DNA from: Armatimonadota bacterium
GTDB lineage: Bacteria; Armatimonadota; Fimbriimonadia; Fimbriimonadales; Fimbriimonadaceae
DNA: 64,000 nt
Assembly: GCA_027451905.1 (NCBI GenBank)
Contig: DAIDHV010000004.1
Span: 124,001 to 188,000, forward strand
Direction of reading: 5' to 3'
Part shown: positions 51,312 through 62,189 of the stretch, piece by piece
How positions within the stretch are numbered: the stretch's first letter is position 1
Layout: each line of letters starts with the position of its first letter
The notes under the pieces: generated by a model
Databases searched by the model: none
What the model was told of the DNA's origin: nothing
The model's input: the letters and a program-made list of their open reading frames with translations, nothing else
Position numbers and translations under genes: made by a program

Positions 51312-54044
51312 TTACTTGCCTAAGGCTCCTTTAATCAGGTTTGGAACATCGCCATACCCACAAATGTCGGGAGAGATGCCGCCGAGCAGGGAAGCTAAGT
51401 CAATACCAGGACCAACCGATGCCATTGGCTCGCCTTTCAGAATCTTTTTGATTTCTGCCTGATCCGCAATCAGATGGGCTTTTGTGGCGTCGTCTTGAAC
51501 ATGCTTAAGGCTAGAACCGATTGCATTTTGCAACCGCATGAGGCTTAGCATCGCAATCCCCTTGAGTTGAGTTTGAGTCGCCGAATCTCCGTTTAATCGG
51601 CTATTCATTGCCTTTAGGTACATGTCCTGCACATTGGCCTGGTAGAGGGAAATAACAGGATGGTTTTGATGAAGCTGGTTCCAAATGGCAGACTGCATCT
51701 GTGAAACCATAGAGGCAACTGTGTAAGCATTGGAGCCATTCATGGCTTGGTTATCAAACATGCGCTGTACGCGCCCTTCATTCAATAACCCATTGATAAT
51801 GATTCCCGCGCTTGCAACCGCGGTGCTGATGTTTCCGGTTTGCTGAATTTTATCCAGCACCAATGGGTTCATGAGAGCCTTGGGGAAATGAATTCCCTTC
51901 GACATCAAGAAGGCAACCGCAGCTTGCTGCCTTGCCTTTGATACCGGTCGGTAAACCACATTGACATGCCCGCCGAAGAAGTTATTCTCGTGAACGCCAC
52001 CAACTAGCTTCATTACGTGCAGAAGTTCTAGCATGCGTTGCTCGGTAAGAGCACCGTAAGCTTCGCTGAGCAATCGGAATGAGTGGCCGTAATGAATGGT
52101 GCCATCAAGCAGATAGTTTGATATCCGATCAATGTTTTTCAATCCATAGGTTGAAGACAGGATGGGATCGTTGCCAAGGTCTTCCGTCTCCATCTCAGGA
52201 TCAATCGGGTTAGAATTGCCAAACCGATCGTACTTATTGGTGACGTCTTGGGAAAGATAATGATCAAGGGCTGGTCTTTCTGCCTCTGGGGTGACCGCTA
52301 ATGGAGGCATATAGCCGTACTTAATTGCAAAATAGTCGTACGGGCCGATGATCGGAATTAGCCTTGCACCGTCTCCTGGCTGCGCAACGTAGTTGAATCG
52401 ACCGTAGTCCATGATCGAGGCTTCATCGCCGTACTTTGCAGTAAAAGAGGCGCTTCTTAGCATGGCGGTGGGATACTGCGCGCTTGCCTTGAAGTTATGG
52501 GCAAGACCCAAAGTATGACCAACTTCATGGGTCAGGATATAGGTGAGAATGGGTCCCAGAGTTGAGGGGCTCATCGGCAGCTTTCTTGCATTCGGATCGC
52601 AGGCGGCGGCTTGGGCAAAATACCAATCCTGAGCCAGCTTAAGCACGTTGTACCAAACAACCACTTTCCCGCTGAGGGTTTGGCCCGAACGTGGATCTTG
52701 AATGCTCTGGCCCTCTGCATTTTCAGTTGGAGTGGTAGCCCAGCGGATTACCGAGTACCGAACGTCTTCTGGACTCCATTTGGGGTCTTCTTTTTTGGTG
52801 GGAGCGTCTTTTACCTCTAGGGCATGGCTATAGCCTGCCGCTTCAAAAACAGGGTTCCACGCTAAAACCGCTTTGCGAACGTATGGCCTCCAAACCGCGG
52901 GGATCTCTCGACTCAAGTAAAAAACGATGGGCTTAACTGGATCACTCACCGCTTCATCGGGATGTTTTTTCACCAAATTGAATCGGTCTATGTAGGCTTG
53001 GTGAACAACCATATTGTCATTTGAGCCATAAAGGCTAAAGGGTTGGTCAAAAAAGCCAACTCGTGGATCGGCCAGCCTCGGTGTCATCGGAACTTTAGGA
53101 AGAAGGTCCAACGAATAATGAACAACTGTAGTTTTTGGCCCCGTGTCAAATAAAGCCGCCAAGGACGGCGGAATACGTCCCGAGCCTCCAAATGGAGATC
53201 CTCCTCCGCTGGAAAAGGTGAGCTGCACGCTTGCCTCAATGTTTTCGGGGAAGTCATCAACCGATAGAATTGTGCTTGCGGTTGGGTTGATTCCGCTGCC
53301 GAGCAACATAGACGCCATTCCGCTTGGTTCGGCAAGATAAAGCCGTGACACATTGATCACCATTGTATGAGCCTTCTTGTTGTAGGCTTCGATCGGAAAC
53401 GTATGAATGATCGGCATGACGTTGGTCAGGGCAACTCCAGCCGCTTCACCACTTTCAGGCTGACTTCGTACAGAGTAGTCCATCTTCCTTAGCCACAGAG
53501 AGTTTCCGTGCTTTTCAAACTTGATGACTTGTGAATCTAAGTTGAGGCCAGGGGCCGAGAAATCATTGGAGCCAGAAGCGACCTGAGACAGCATTAGATG
53601 CCACAAAAACTCTCTTCCCAGCATGTCATCCGGAATTTCCCAAAGAACTTTGTGGCCAATTTGGTGAACGGCAAAAACTCCTGTCTGGGATTTCGCCTTT
53701 TTGGTAATCACCTTATCATATGGCTCTGGCCCACCCATGTCCTCATCATCTGATGGGGGAGCGGGCGGCGTCGGTGGAGCCGGCTTTGTGACTGGCTTTT
53801 GAGGGGCTTTGCCCTTTTCTGGAGTTTTGCTTGGGGTCTTTTTGTTGGGACCTTTCTTTTGTTGAGGCTCTTTCTTTTTTTGCAAGCCAGAGGAAGCACC
53901 TTGTTGATAGGTATCCTGCTGGACTGCAGACTGAGCAGCTGAGTAGACGAAAATTGAGCTAACGACGGCGGCAAGCGCCATCCACTTAAGAGAAAAACGA
54001 TTCAAGAGATTGATCCTGCAGACCTGATTATCGGTCTTGAACAT
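51312..54044 (-). CDS. exported zinc-dependent metalloprotease (DUF5117/DUF4953 type)
   Basis: 910 residues: signal helix (WMALAAVVSSIFVYSAAQ), a Lys/Pro-rich linker (about 48-100: KKEPQQKKGPNKKTPSKTP then PAPPTPPAPP), a DUF5117-like beta domain, and the catalytic part with THEVGHTLGLAHNFKAS (HExxHxxGxxH, metzincin-like) near residue 510, then SIMDYGRFNYVAQPG, which contains the Met-turn. Related proteins are common in Bacteroidetes and Acidobacteria and act in the periplasm or outside the cell. The substrate is unknown. Confidence 0.87.
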   Translation of the reverse strand: MFKTDNQVCRINLLNRFSLKWMALAAVVSSIFVYSAAQSAVQQDTYQQGASSGLQKKKEPQQKKGPNKKTPSKTPEKGKAPQKPVTKPAPPTPPAPPSDDEDMGGPEPYDKVITKKAKSQTGVFAVHQIGHKVLWEIPDDMLGREFLWHLMLSQVASGSNDFSAPGLNLDSQVIKFEKHGNSLWLRKMDYSVRSQPESGEAAGVALTNVMPIIHTFPIEAYNKKAHTMVINVSRLYLAEPSGMASMLLGSGINPTASTILSVDDFPENIEASVQLTFSSGGGSPFGGSGRIPPSLAALFDTGPKTTVVHYSLDLLPKVPMTPRLADPRVGFFDQPFSLYGSNDNMVVHQAYIDRFNLVKKHPDEAVSDPVKPIVFYLSREIPAVWRPYVRKAVLAWNPVFEAAGYSHALEVKDAPTKKEDPKWSPEDVRYSVIRWATTPTENAEGQSIQDPRSGQTLSGKVVVWYNVLKLAQDWYFAQAAACDPNARKLPMSPSTLGPILTYILTHEVGHTLGLAHNFKASAQYPTAMLRSASFTAKYGDEASIMDYGRFNYVAQPGDGARLIPIIGPYDYFAIKYGYMPPLAVTPEAERPALDHYLSQDVTNKYDRFGNSNPIDPEMETEDLGNDPILSSTYGLKNIDRISNYLLDGTIHYGHSFRLLSEAYGALTEQRMLELLHVMKLVGGVHENNFFGGHVNVVYRPVSKARQQAAVAFLMSKGIHFPKALMNPLVLDKIQQTGNISTAVASAGIIINGLLNEGRVQRMFDNQAMNGSNAYTVASMVSQMQSAIWNQLHQNHPVISLYQANVQDMYLKAMNSRLNGDSATQTQLKGIAMLSLMRLQNAIGSSLKHVQDDATKAHLIADQAEIKKILKGEPMASVGPGIDLASLLGGISPDICGYGDVPNLIKGALGK

Positions 54045-54099
54045 TATCTACTTTATCCTTACTCTTTTGCATTCCCAAAGAAGAAGTCAATTTTTACTC

Positions 54100-54957
54100 T
54101 CAAAGCAGGTTCAGCAGAGATCTTGTCATTTCTGCAATCAGGTGCAAATTCTCGCTAAATCCAGCTGTAAAAACTGCCAAACCTAGGTTTCTGCCTTCAG
54201 GAAGCTTTACCCAGGCAACGTCGTGGCGGACTTCATCCGTCCAACCAGCTTTAGACCAAAGCCTAGCTCCAGATGGCAGCGCGCCTCCGATAAATTCCTT
54301 AGACTGGGAATCTGCATTTGTTGAATCGGCAGGAATTTGCCTATGCAGCAAATCTTTTGCAATCCCCAAAGATTGCTGGCTGAGAGGAAATTCCTCTTGC
54401 ATGACGGAGCTCAATAGCTCCAATGCCATCCGAGGGGTGACTTTATTGCAAAATTGGTTATCTAGCCCTCTTGCTTGTTTTTCTCTGCCGTAGGGACCCT
54501 CATTCCATGTTTTCTGGCAAACGATCAAACCTCGATATCCAAGGGATTCAAACCAACGGTCAATTTGCTTTCTGGAGTTAAACCATTTTTCTAGTTCACC
54601 TGAGCTGAGTTCTGGGCCACTGTAGGCAGACGAAAAGGCGTCAACCACAAGGCTAGTGGCGTCATTGCTACTGTCCCGAATCATGTCTTGGACTGCCCTT
54701 AACAGTTCGTCGGCCAGCGTAAGCTCTCCCAAATCAACAAGGTGAAGGGTGTAGATTAAGTGAAAGAGTTTGACGACGCTGGCGGGGTAATAAAATTCAG
54801 ATTCATGAAACCCGCCAAATTCAACGACTCCGCCTTGGTTTGGAAGACAAATGCAAACCGAAATCCGCCCCAAGTTAGCATCTAAATGGCGGTGGACAAC
54901 CTGTTCGATGCTCGATTGAATACTAGGTGAGGGGACCCAAGTTAATTTTAATGCCAC
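54100..54957 (-). CDS. class A beta-lactamase-like serine hydrolase
   Basis: 285 residues from a GTG; TATAAT (minus strand 54966-54971) lies 8 nt upstream. The penicillin-binding fold motifs are there: SVVK (SxxK) in YYPASVVKLFHLIY, SND in RDSSNDATSLVV (SDN-like), and KAG (KTG-like) in WSKAGWTDEV. No signal peptide is visible, which is odd for a beta-lactamase, and the Glu166-type omega loop cannot be placed with confidence. It may be a cytosolic or leaderless-secreted esterase or transpeptidase-like enzyme. Confidence 0.75.
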   Translation of the reverse strand: MALKLTWVPSPSIQSSIEQVVHRHLDANLGRISVCICLPNQGGVVEFGGFHESEFYYPASVVKLFHLIYTLHLVDLGELTLADELLRAVQDMIRDSSNDATSLVVDAFSSAYSGPELSSGELEKWFNSRKQIDRWFESLGYRGLIVCQKTWNEGPYGREKQARGLDNQFCNKVTPRMALELLSSVMQEEFPLSQQSLGIAKDLLHRQIPADSTNADSQSKEFIGGALPSGARLWSKAGWTDEVRHDVAWVKLPEGRNLGLAVFTAGFSENLHLIAEMTRSLLNLL

Positions 54958-55020
54958 TTGCCGGAATTATACAGATGTTGGCAAGTTTAGGAACGCTTCC
55001 GCCTTTGGAGCGGGCATTTC

Positions 55021-55998
55021 TTATGCCCCTTTTTCTGAATACGGGTTGGAATAGAAACCGGTGACCGCTTTTGCAGACGCCTTGCTGTTGTACATATCCG
55101 TGTCGGCGGTGGTCAAAAGCTTATCAAGGTCAATATCATCAGTTGTCACGGCTGCTAAACCGTAGCTAAAGGTAGCTTGCTGGCCCATGACAATCGAAGA
55201 TCGTTTGAATCGAATATGAGCTCGTTGAATTCTGGTTCTCGCTTCTTCAAGGTCTAATCCTTCAAAGACAATAACAAACTCATCACCACCTAACCTGGCA
55301 ACAAATCCACCTTCAGCAACCGCAGGGTCCAGGCAATGTTTGAGGGCCCGCAAAATGTTGTCACCAAAGCCATGGCCATAAACGTCGTTCAGCATCTTGA
55401 AGTCATTGAGGTCAATGACCCCTAACACGATAGCTTCATGGGTTTGACCACGCTCTTCAATCAGGCTCTTGATTGCGTTATTGAATCCAAATCGGTTTAA
55501 GGCGCCGGTTAAGGCATCGGTCTCGGCTTGATTTTGAACTTGGTGAAGTTTGTCGTTAAGGCTATGAGCCATAAGGGCTACGCTCAGCAATGCAAGGGCG
55601 TTAAAAGCCAATCCGGTGTAAAGTGCGGGAGGACCAATGAGTTTGTAATCGACTCCGGAGCAGATGATTGCGGCAGTCACCGCGGCAATAGAGCCTGGCA
55701 CAAATCCAACCCTTCTTGTCAGTCTAAAAATGGGGATGACAAACAAAAATTTGATACCAGCTTCTTTCCAAAAGAGAAGGCTTGCGATGGCAATGGTGGT
55801 AAAAAAGACCCCCTCTTGACCGTAGACGTCTCCATTTGGGATTTTTCTCAGTAAAGAAACTAACCTTTCCCAAACCGATTTCAGGGAATGTTCGTTTGCC
55901 AAAGCACCACCAATATGGCTTGCAATGGATGGACTGGGGATATCGTGTTTCTTTTTGAAATGAGAGGATCTCACATTGAAAATATCGGGAAACCTCAC
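55021..55998 (-). CDS. membrane diguanylate cyclase (GGDEF)
   Basis: 325 residues. Four or so membrane helices occupy about 60-145 (GVFFTTIAIASLLFWKEAGI, AAVTAAIICSGVDY, NALALLSVALMAHSL), followed by a short coil and a GGDEF domain with the intact signature ARLGGDEFVIVFEG and DALTGALNRFGF at its start. It should make c-di-GMP from two GTP. No RxxD inhibitory site precedes the signature. The start is uncertain: GTG at 55998 lies in a small hairpin, and a later GTG at 55974 is possible. Confidence 0.87.
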   Translation of the reverse strand: MRFPDIFNVRSSHFKKKHDIPSPSIASHIGGALANEHSLKSVWERLVSLLRKIPNGDVYGQEGVFFTTIAIASLLFWKEAGIKFLFVIPIFRLTRRVGFVPGSIAAVTAAIICSGVDYKLIGPPALYTGLAFNALALLSVALMAHSLNDKLHQVQNQAETDALTGALNRFGFNNAIKSLIEERGQTHEAIVLGVIDLNDFKMLNDVYGHGFGDNILRALKHCLDPAVAEGGFVARLGGDEFVIVFEGLDLEEARTRIQRAHIRFKRSSIVMGQQATFSYGLAAVTTDDIDLDKLLTTADTDMYNSKASAKAVTGFYSNPYSEKGA

Positions 55999-56102
55999 CC
56001 TCGTTTTGAGGGTTGAGAAGTGAAAAACTTCATTTACAGGATTAACTTAAGAAACTAAGGAACAATTTGGGGACGCAAGGCATTATCAATTAACAATTCA
56101 CC

Positions 56103-56777
56103 ATGAAAAACGCAATGAAAATCTCATTTGCAGCGACCGCATCGGCAGGGTTAGCGGCATTGATCTTGCTGGCAAATCATACTCAGGCGAGTCCCATTTC
56201 AAACACGGGGCGGGTAGGGATTCATCCGGGCGGAATCGGCCTCAGCCCAGATCCTGTTCACCTGAAACCAAAACCAGGGGACGAACTTGCCGCCTTTAGT
56301 GAAGGCTGTTTTTGGGGTTCGGAAAATACATTTCGGCACGTCAAAGGAGTCGTTGCCACCGCAGTTGGATTTACGGGGGGGAATGTGCCTCACCCAACTT
56401 ACGAAGAAGTGTGTACCCACACAACTGGCCACTGTGAAACAACCCTTGTTGAGTTTAATCCTAAAATTGTTAGCTACAAGCAGCTATTGTTCGTATTTTG
56501 GAACTCCCATGATCCAACCCAAACTGACGGCCAAGGACCAGACCTTGGGAACAACTACCGCTCCGCAATTTGGACCTTCGATAAATCGGAGTACGATCAA
56601 GCGATAAAGTCTCGGACCGCAGAGCAAAAGCAGTTGTCTTCTCCGATCACAACAACCATAATGCCGATCGGCATTTTTTGGATGGCAGAAAAGTATCACC
56701 AGCAGTACGATGAAAAGAACGGTGTAGCCGCTTGTCCAGTCTTTTTACGAAAACCATTGCCAATGAACGGTCACTAA
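56103..56777 (+). CDS. msrA: exported peptide methionine sulfoxide reductase A
   Basis: 224 residues with an N-terminal signal (AATASAGLAALILLANHTQA) before the MsrA domain. The catalytic motif EGCFWGSENTF, TGGNVPHPTYEEVCTHTTGHCE and FWNSHDPTQTDGQGPDLGNNYRSA (split) are complete. It reduces methionine-S-sulfoxide in proteins, here in the periplasm, which would need a membrane electron donor. A resolving cysteine is available near the C-terminus (VAACPVF). Two hairpins separate it from groEL. Confidence 0.94.
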   Translation: MKNAMKISFAATASAGLAALILLANHTQASPISNTGRVGIHPGGIGLSPDPVHLKPKPGDELAAFSEGCFWGSENTFRHVKGVVATAVGFTGGNVPHPTYEEVCTHTTGHCETTLVEFNPKIVSYKQLLFVFWNSHDPTQTDGQGPDLGNNYRSAIWTFDKSEYDQAIKSRTAEQKQLSSPITTTIMPIGIFWMAEKYHQQYDEKNGVAACPVFLRKPLPMNGH

Positions 56778-56786
56778 GGCAAGCTG

Positions 56787-56811
56787 TTTTTTGTTGCCAC
56801 GCAACAAAAAA
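56787..56811. terminator. A/T-ended perfect hairpin after msrA
   Basis: TTTTTTGTTGC (56787-56797) and GCAACAAAAAA (56801-56811) are exact reverse complements with a 3-nt loop, between the convergent msrA and groEL genes. Confidence 0.65.
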
Positions 56812-56840
56812 GGGGCGATTTCGGTACTCGAAATCGCCCC
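56812..56840. terminator. GC-rich perfect hairpin, terminator of groEL
   Basis: GGGGCGATTTCG (56812-56823) pairs with CGAAATCGCCCC (56829-56840), 5-nt loop. Read from groEL it is followed directly by six T residues supplied by the neighbouring hairpin, making a strong terminator. Confidence 0.85.
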
Positions 56841-56862
56841 CATCTCATTTTCAGCCTGAGGC

Positions 56863-58458
<1,596 letters not shown>

Positions 58459-58770
58459 TTAACGTGCTCCCGCCATTTCTTTGGCACCTTCCAGAACCGC
58501 AAGAATGTCTTCGGCTCTTAAAATAATGTAATCTTTGCCCTTAACGGTCACCTCAGTGCCGCTGTATTTGCCGTACAGTACTGTGTCGCCAACCTTCACG
58601 TCAATAGTTGCAATTTTGCCACTATCAAGCCGCTTGCCTGGCCCAACTGCAAGGACATGGCCCTTCTGGGGCTTTTCTTGAGCATTGTCGGGAAGCAAAA
58701 TACCGCTTGCAGTTTTTTCTTCTTTAGCGGCAGCTTCAATCACGATCCTATCGTGAAGAGGTTTGAGTTC
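58459..58770 (-). CDS. groES: co-chaperonin GroES
   Basis: 103 residues from the ATG at 58770, which has AAAGGAAA about 8 nt upstream; the earlier in-frame ATG at 58818 would place coding sequence within the CIRCE-like element. Motifs: [14 protein letters not shown], mobile loop [18 protein letters not shown], and [14 protein letters not shown]. It caps GroEL rings. Co-transcribed with groEL under the CIRCE-like site at 58818-58844. Confidence 0.96.
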   Translation of the reverse strand, partial: ELKPLHDRIVIEAAAKEEKTASGILLPDNAQEKPQKGHVLAVGPGKRLDSGKIATIDVKVGDTVLYGKYSGTEVTVKGKDYIILRAEDILAVLEGAKEMAGAR

Positions 58771-58817
58771 CATAGTCGTGTTTCCTTTCCTTTTAGCGAT
58801 TCTTGAAACCGCTTTCA

Positions 58818-58844
58818 TTAGCAGTGTACCACCGAGAGTGCTAA
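58818..58844 (-). promoter_or_regulatory. CIRCE-like operator of groESL
   Basis: TTAGCAGTG-N9-GAGTGCTAA on the plus strand matches the HrcA operator TTAGCACTC-N9-GAGTGCTAA in 16 of 18 arm positions, with the right 9-bp spacer, 48 bp before the groES start. The two mismatches both fall in one arm. No hrcA gene is present in the window. Confidence 0.82.
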
Positions 58845-58876
58845 AAAGTTTGCAATCTGAACTTAAAAAATGTGCT

Positions 58877-59185
58877 TCAAATGAATTCGAAAAGAGAACA
58901 AGTCAGATCAACAACTTGATTCACGATAGGGATGCCTTCTTCTTTCAGCCTCTTTGCTTGGGCTTCTGCCAAGGCGGGATCTCGTTTGGAGAGGGGCAAG
59001 TCTCCATTGGCCCCGATCACCCTCCACCAAGGAACATCAGGCGGAGCTTGCGCCATCCATTTGCCAATCATAATGGCGGGGACTCGGCTGGGCAGAGCGC
59101 GTCCTAGTCGGCCATAGGTGGTCACGGAGCCGGCGGGAACAGACCGAACTAGGTTGTAAAGCTCGGTTCTCAGGGAATCTGCCAT
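58877..59185 (-). CDS. alkyltransferase-like (ATL) protein, MGMT family
   Basis: 102 residues from the ATG at 59185; a longer frame would run through the sepF terminator. The DNA-binding HTH and arginine-finger region of MGMT is present ([19 protein letters not shown]) and the active-site region reads [14 protein letters not shown], with Trp in place of the alkyl-acceptor cysteine of PCHRV. Such ATL proteins bind O6-alkylguanine and hand it to nucleotide excision repair instead of repairing it directly. Confidence 0.85.
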   Translation of the reverse strand: MADSLRTELYNLVRSVPAGSVTTYGRLGRALPSRVPAIMIGKWMAQAPPDVPWWRVIGANGDLPLSKRDPALAEAQAKRLKEEGIPIVNQVVDLTCSLFEFI

Positions 59186-59239
59186 ATCGCAAGTATGGCA
59201 AATATGAAGAGTGGCCCCATTTTGTTGAATGGGATCAAT

Positions 59240-59277
59240 AAAAAAAGCGGCGGCACGGAAACACAACGTACCGCCGC
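59240..59277 (-). terminator. intrinsic terminator of sepF
   Basis: On the minus strand GCGGCGG (59271-59277) pairs with CCGCCGC (59247-59253), followed by seven T residues (59240-59246), 14 bp after the sepF stop. Confidence 0.88.
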
Positions 59278-59290
59278 GAGAGGAGAGGAG

Positions 59291-59698
59291 CTAGTTACGA
59301 AGACTGACCATTCTTGGCGATGCAGGAGCTACCTCTACGTAGCCCTCTTTTGGCACGATCAAATAGATATCCTTGCCAATTTCTTCCCAGGTTCCGTCCT
59401 GGGCATAGTTGACGCCAGCGATAAAATCGACAATTTTCCTTTTTGTCGCATCGTCGGCGCCTGTGAGGTTCAAAATTTGTTGATGTCCTACTTTGAGTCC
59501 ATTAGCGGCGGCAAGAGCGTCATCGAAGGCAGTTATGCCTTTGCGAATCGTAACCGTGTAGGAGGCTGTGAATCCTAGATCGTTTCCGGATGAGACGTTG
59601 TAGCCACCGTCCTCGCCATGAGCGTGGTTTTTCGGCTTAAGATAACGACCGATAGACGATAATAGTGCAAAAGGTTTTTCTTGGACTGCTTCTTCCAT
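59291..59698 (-). CDS. sepF: cell division protein SepF
   Basis: 135 residues. The C-terminal SepF domain is recognised by LNLTGADDATKRKIVDFIAG, NYAQDGTWEEIGKDIYLIVP and a closing EGYVEV strand. The N-terminal amphipathic membrane helix of classic SepF is represented by a short FALLSSIGRYLK segment, followed by a Gly/Asp/Asn linker. SepF anchors FtsZ filaments at mid-cell in Gram-positives, cyanobacteria and some deep lineages. Single-gene unit with its own terminator. ATG start without a strong Shine-Dalgarno. Confidence 0.82.
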   Translation of the reverse strand: MEEAVQEKPFALLSSIGRYLKPKNHAHGEDGGYNVSSGNDLGFTASYTVTIRKGITAFDDALAAANGLKVGHQQILNLTGADDATKRKIVDFIAGVNYAQDGTWEEIGKDIYLIVPKEGYVEVAPASPRMVSLRN

Positions 59699-60029
59699 GA
59701 TATTTTTCCAAATTTATTTTCAAGCGGATATCATCGCAAGCGGAAACAAGGCTCATCGTGAAACAAGTTTCCGTCTTGTCAATTTACAAATTCAAGATTG
59801 TTAACCTTTTCCTTTGCAAATTGCGCTTGAAAAGCAATTATAGTCGCCTCCTCGCAAAAATGCTGGGATTGAGACCCAATCCGCAGAAAAAAGTGAAAAA
59901 AATATCGAAAGTCTAGTAAATCTTTTTTATAAAGTAGACGCAATACTACATTACTGTATTGCTGGCCCAAGTCATTCCATGGCCTGAGTTCTTAATTCTT
60001 TCTAGGATTTCTAATTCTTCGTTGTGGCT
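59699..60029. other. 331-bp AT-rich intergenic region
   Basis: No gene is convincing. GCAATAC/GTATTGC (about 59939-59961) forms a 7-bp hairpin that might end the upp transcript, and GGATTG/CAATCC near 59867 a smaller one. It must also hold the sepF promoter. Confidence 0.5.
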
Positions 60030-60653
60030 TTAGATTTGAGTTCCGTAAAGTCGATCTCCAAAATCTCCAAGTCCTGGTGAGATGTACTTTTGAACTGTGA
60101 GTTCATCATCAATAGAGGCGGTGACAATGTCAACATCAGGATGCCGCTTTGAAATGAGTTCAACCCCTTCTGGAGCCGACACAATACTCAGAAGCTTGAT
60201 GCGTGTTGCCCTGTTTTCCTTCAAAAGACTTAAGGCATGACAGGCGGATCCTCCGGTTGCTAGCATTGGATCAAGGAGAAACGTAATCTTGTTGTGCAAA
60301 GAAGGGACTTTGCAGTAGTAGCTGTGAGCAATTGCGGTTTGTTCATCACGCTCTAATCCGATATAGCCTACAGCCACATCTGGAAAAGCTTCTAAAAAGG
60401 CGTCTAGCATCCCCAAGCCAGCCCTCAAAATCGGAACCGCGGCAAGGGAAGCACTTAACATTTTGCACGTTGCAGGTTTTATTGGAGTTTGCACTTGCAC
60501 TGGGACGGTGGGCAAATCTTGGGTAGCTTGGATAGCAAGAAGCAAGGAGATGGTTTTGCAGTGACGGCGGAAGGTTTCTGGCGGAGTAGACCGGTCTCTT
60601 AGGTTTCCCAGCACATGACTGGCTAAAGGATGGTCAAGCAAGATCACGCCCAT
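60030..60653 (-). CDS. upp: uracil phosphoribosyltransferase
   Basis: 207 residues, full length. It salvages uracil to UMP with PRPP. The PRPP loop LLDPMLATGGSACHAL, the uracil-binding GLGDFGDRLYGTQ and PILRAGLGMLDAF are typical. It is convergently placed to no one; the next gene upstream (glmU) is divergent with a 78-bp gap. Fits with prs nearby, which makes its co-substrate. Confidence 0.96.
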   Translation of the reverse strand: MGVILLDHPLASHVLGNLRDRSTPPETFRRHCKTISLLLAIQATQDLPTVPVQVQTPIKPATCKMLSASLAAVPILRAGLGMLDAFLEAFPDVAVGYIGLERDEQTAIAHSYYCKVPSLHNKITFLLDPMLATGGSACHALSLLKENRATRIKLLSIVSAPEGVELISKRHPDVDIVTASIDDELTVQKYISPGLGDFGDRLYGTQI

Positions 60654-60731
60654 TTCTCCCTCTATTTTAGTAGGATTGATGTTCGTCCTTGTTTGTTAAG
60701 AAGAAAACTGCCAAAATAGAAGGGACATTTC

Positions 60732-62189
60732 ATGGCATCCAACCACTTTTGCGGACTTGTACTTGCGGCAGGGAAAGGGACAAGGATGAATTCTGGCTTG
60801 CCAAAGTGTTTGCATAAGGTTTCTGGAGTCTCAATGGCAGCTCATGCTTTGCGGGCTTTGAAAGGGGCAGGGGCCAGTTCGATGGCGATCATTTTGGGTC
60901 ACGGGGGAGAACTGCTTCAAGCCTCGTTGGAAGAAACCGCACAAATTGTTTGGCAAAAAGAGCAGCTAGGCACGGGCCACGCTGTGATGCAGTCCAAGAA
61001 GTTTTTAGAGTCCTGCCAAGGTCCGGTTGTGATATTGCCCGGAGACGCCCCTTTAATCGAAAGTGAATCGGTGCGCACTCTTGTTCAGGCACATAGGGAT
61101 GCCAAAGCTACGGCAACGGTGGCTTGTGTTAGCCTTTCTGATCCTACTGGCTACGGAAGAATCGTCAGGGGCGCGAACGGTGAGTTTCAGAAAATCATAG
61201 AAGAAAAAGATGCCTCGGCCGAAGTCAGGGCCATTTCGGAAGTTGGAGTCAGCGTTTACTGCTTCGAGCCAACTGCCTTATTAGAATATCTGCCAAAGCT
61301 CAAAAACAATAATTCTCAAAGTGAGTATTACTTGGTTGACGTTTTGTCTATGATCCTTGCTGGCAAGGGCATGGTTCACGTCCATAACTTTGCCAATAGC
61401 GAGGAGTTTGAAGGAGTCAACGATCGCTGGCAGCTGGCATTAGCTCAGTCAAAAATGAATACGCGAATCCTGAAAAGGTTGGCAGGAACTGGAGTCACTT
61501 TAGTCAATTGGCAGACCATCAGCGTTGATGCAGACTGCGAGGTCAGCCCAGATGTAACCCTTTTCGAGGGAACAAGTTTAAAAGGGAAGACGAAATTGGG
61601 TTCAGGCTGCAAAATTGGACCCTACAGCCTTGTTCAAGACTCAAACATTGGTGAAAATTGCAAGATCGTGATGAGCCACTTGGTGAACTGCAAAGTCGCG
61701 GATCGGGTTGCAGTTGGGCCGTTCGCTAATGTGCGCCCTCACTCGGATATTAGTTCGGACTGCAAGATTGGTAACTTTGTCGAGATCAAAAACGCCCAAC
61801 TATCCAGCCACGTTTCCGCGTCTCATCTATCCTACATTGGGGATGCTGAAATAGGTGAAAACACCAATATAGGTGCGGGCACAATCTTTTGTAACTATAA
61901 TGGATTCAGTAAGAATCGTGTTTCGGTGGGAAAGGAAGTCTTTGTAGGTTCCAACAGTACATTGGTCGCACCTATTACCATCGGAGAAGGAGCAATGGTA
62001 GCGGCGGGAAGCGTCGTGACGGTGGACGTTCCCGGGCAAGCGGCTGCCTTTGGGCGCGCGAGAACGGAAATAAAAGCTGGTTGGGCAACAGAATGGCGAC
62101 AACGGATGAGAGAGCGAAAAGAGGAAGCACGGCGGCAATCGGAGGAAGTAACCACCGAAACAACTCCTATGAGGAAGTCATGGGATTGA
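60732..62189 (+). CDS. glmU: bifunctional GlmU (GlcN-1-P acetyltransferase/GlcNAc-1-P uridyltransferase)
   Basis: 485 residues. The N-terminal pyrophosphorylase begins with GLVLAAGKGTRMNSGLPKCL; the C-terminal left-handed beta-helix shows hexapeptide repeats (LGSGCKIGPYSLVQDSNIG) and NIGAGTIFCNYNGFSKN, the acetyltransferase active site. It makes UDP-GlcNAc for peptidoglycan and LPS. The C-terminal tail is basic and acidic (RMRERKEEARRQ). AGAAGGG is a Shine-Dalgarno about 8 nt upstream. Its end overlaps prs by 10 bp. Confidence 0.96.
   Translation: MASNHFCGLVLAAGKGTRMNSGLPKCLHKVSGVSMAAHALRALKGAGASSMAIILGHGGELLQASLEETAQIVWQKEQLGTGHAVMQSKKFLESCQGPVVILPGDAPLIESESVRTLVQAHRDAKATATVACVSLSDPTGYGRIVRGANGEFQKIIEEKDASAEVRAISEVGVSVYCFEPTALLEYLPKLKNNNSQSEYYLVDVLSMILAGKGMVHVHNFANSEEFEGVNDRWQLALAQSKMNTRILKRLAGTGVTLVNWQTISVDADCEVSPDVTLFEGTSLKGKTKLGSGCKIGPYSLVQDSNIGENCKIVMSHLVNCKVADRVAVGPFANVRPHSDISSDCKIGNFVEIKNAQLSSHVSASHLSYIGDAEIGENTNIGAGTIFCNYNGFSKNRVSVGKEVFVGSNSTLVAPITIGEGAMVAAGSVVTVDVPGQAAAFGRARTEIKAGWATEWRQRMRERKEEARRQSEEVTTETTPMRKSWD

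Noticed and set aside
58771-58818. Longer groES start
   Set aside because: It begins inside the CIRCE-like element and lacks a ribosome site.
59779-59970. 63-codon open frame in the sepF-upp gap
   Set aside because: AT-rich, no ribosome site or family likeness; it overlaps hairpins.
62081-62179. Upstream extension of prs
   Set aside because: It lies inside glmU in another frame and adds nothing homologous; the ATG at 62180 has a good Shine-Dalgarno.
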